Positions 63,461 through 64,000 of a DNA stretch of 64,000 nt are shown here, piece after piece (position 1 is the stretch's first letter; each line of letters begins with the position of its first letter). A program made the translations under genes and the position numbers. Location: NCBI GenBank assembly GCA_036426205.1, contig CM071587.1:2271068-2335067 (forward strand). Reading direction: 5' to 3'. The notes under the pieces are model-generated. The model had not been told where the DNA came from and did not search any database. It saw only the letters and a program-made list of their open reading frames with translations. Source of the DNA: Ascaphus truei (Eukaryota; Chordata; Amphibia; Anura; Ascaphidae).

Positions 63461-63831
63461 CGCTATGTACATAAATGGCGCATTATAAATAAAGATATAT
63501 ATACATACATGACCTAAAATACATTCATTGCGTTTTTTGTCAGCTTCACGTTCCATGCGGATTATGAACCTTGTGGAAATAAAATGAAAGATTGAGCGAT
63601 GCAGCCGTGTCCTGAGAGTGATCTGCTGACCGGTCACAGCATTGGTCTCATTACTTTTATTTTGTAGGTTTGCTCTTGTGTAGACTTAATGCTGTGTATA
63701 CCGACACTTTACACATAGTGCAAACCTGCTTTAAATAATTGTGTTCTTATGACTCTGGTAATAGAGGAACATGGCATTGTCCGGCTGCACTGTGTCCAGC
63801 GGGGCATGCAATTACACAGCAAATCTCACAG

Positions 63832-64000
63832 CAACACCATCTGCTAACTGCAAGCTCTGTCCTCTCCCGCCTCCAACACCATCTGCTAACTGCAAGCTCT
63901 GTCCTCTCCCGCCTCCAACACCATCTGCTAACTGCAAGCTCTGTCCTCTCCCGCCTCCAACACCATCTGCTAACTGCAAGCTCTGTCCTCTCCCGCCTCC
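63832..64000 (+). repeat. 42-bp tandem repeat, at least four units, running off the window
   Basis: The unit starts CAACACCATCTGCTAACTGC, ends CTCTCCCGCCTC, and is 42 bp long. Four identical units reach the last base, so the array continues beyond the window. Confidence 0.95.

Overview
The window is vertebrate nuclear DNA, most likely from an amphibian and probably a frog. It has long GT-AG introns in one host gene, abundant simple repeats and minisatellites, and many DNA-transposon derivatives and retroelements. I recognise one host protein gene. It is SLCO4A1 (organic anion transporting polypeptide 4A1) on the + strand, with eleven coding exons from 18818 to 34421 that join in frame into 737 residues. 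Everything else is intergenic, intronic or mobile DNA. The organism call rests on the transporter and on repeat types I associate with amphibian genomes, so it is an inference.

Layout. 1-12 kb: non-autonomous elements (a foldback element with telomere-like repeats near 0.3-0.8 kb, a TTAA-flanked MITE, Harbinger-like and nested hAT-like MITEs), then a G-rich minisatellite (8.8-9.56 kb) and a 36-bp minisatellite (9.75-11.84 kb). 12.08-12.54 kb: a CpG-rich block with E-boxes and inverted CCAAT boxes, the best candidate for the upstream promoter and non-coding exon of SLCO4A1. 12.5-17.2 kb: CA-rich, then GT-rich repeat tracts. 18.7-34.4 kb: SLCO4A1. Its introns hold a CR1-type LINE, hAT-like, Harbinger-like and other MITEs, and a short poly(A)-tailed retro-insertion with a 13-bp target duplication.

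34.4-64 kb has no host gene that I can see. It contains three hAT/foldback-type elements, a nearly full-length but broken Tigger (pogo) transposon at 42986-45227, more MITEs, a 30-bp minisatellite (49.6-50.0 kb), and an 8.39-kb Ty3/gypsy LTR retrotransposon on the - strand (52304-60693). That retrotransposon has both LTRs, a PNMA-like Gag, and protease, RT, RNase H and integrase. It is interrupted by one stop codon and at least two frameshifts. The window ends inside a 42-bp tandem repeat.

Two points deserve attention. First, a small hairpin motif (TGANA, a short stem-loop, then GAAAC or a close variant, often followed by GCGT) recurs in at least five unrelated places, mostly inside inverted-repeat elements, and resembles a degenerate hammerhead-ribozyme core. 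Second, the two LTRs, and parts of the 36-bp array, differ mainly by single-base indels rather than substitutions. That looks more like long-read consensus error than ageing, and it weakens any reading of the frameshifts here as biological.
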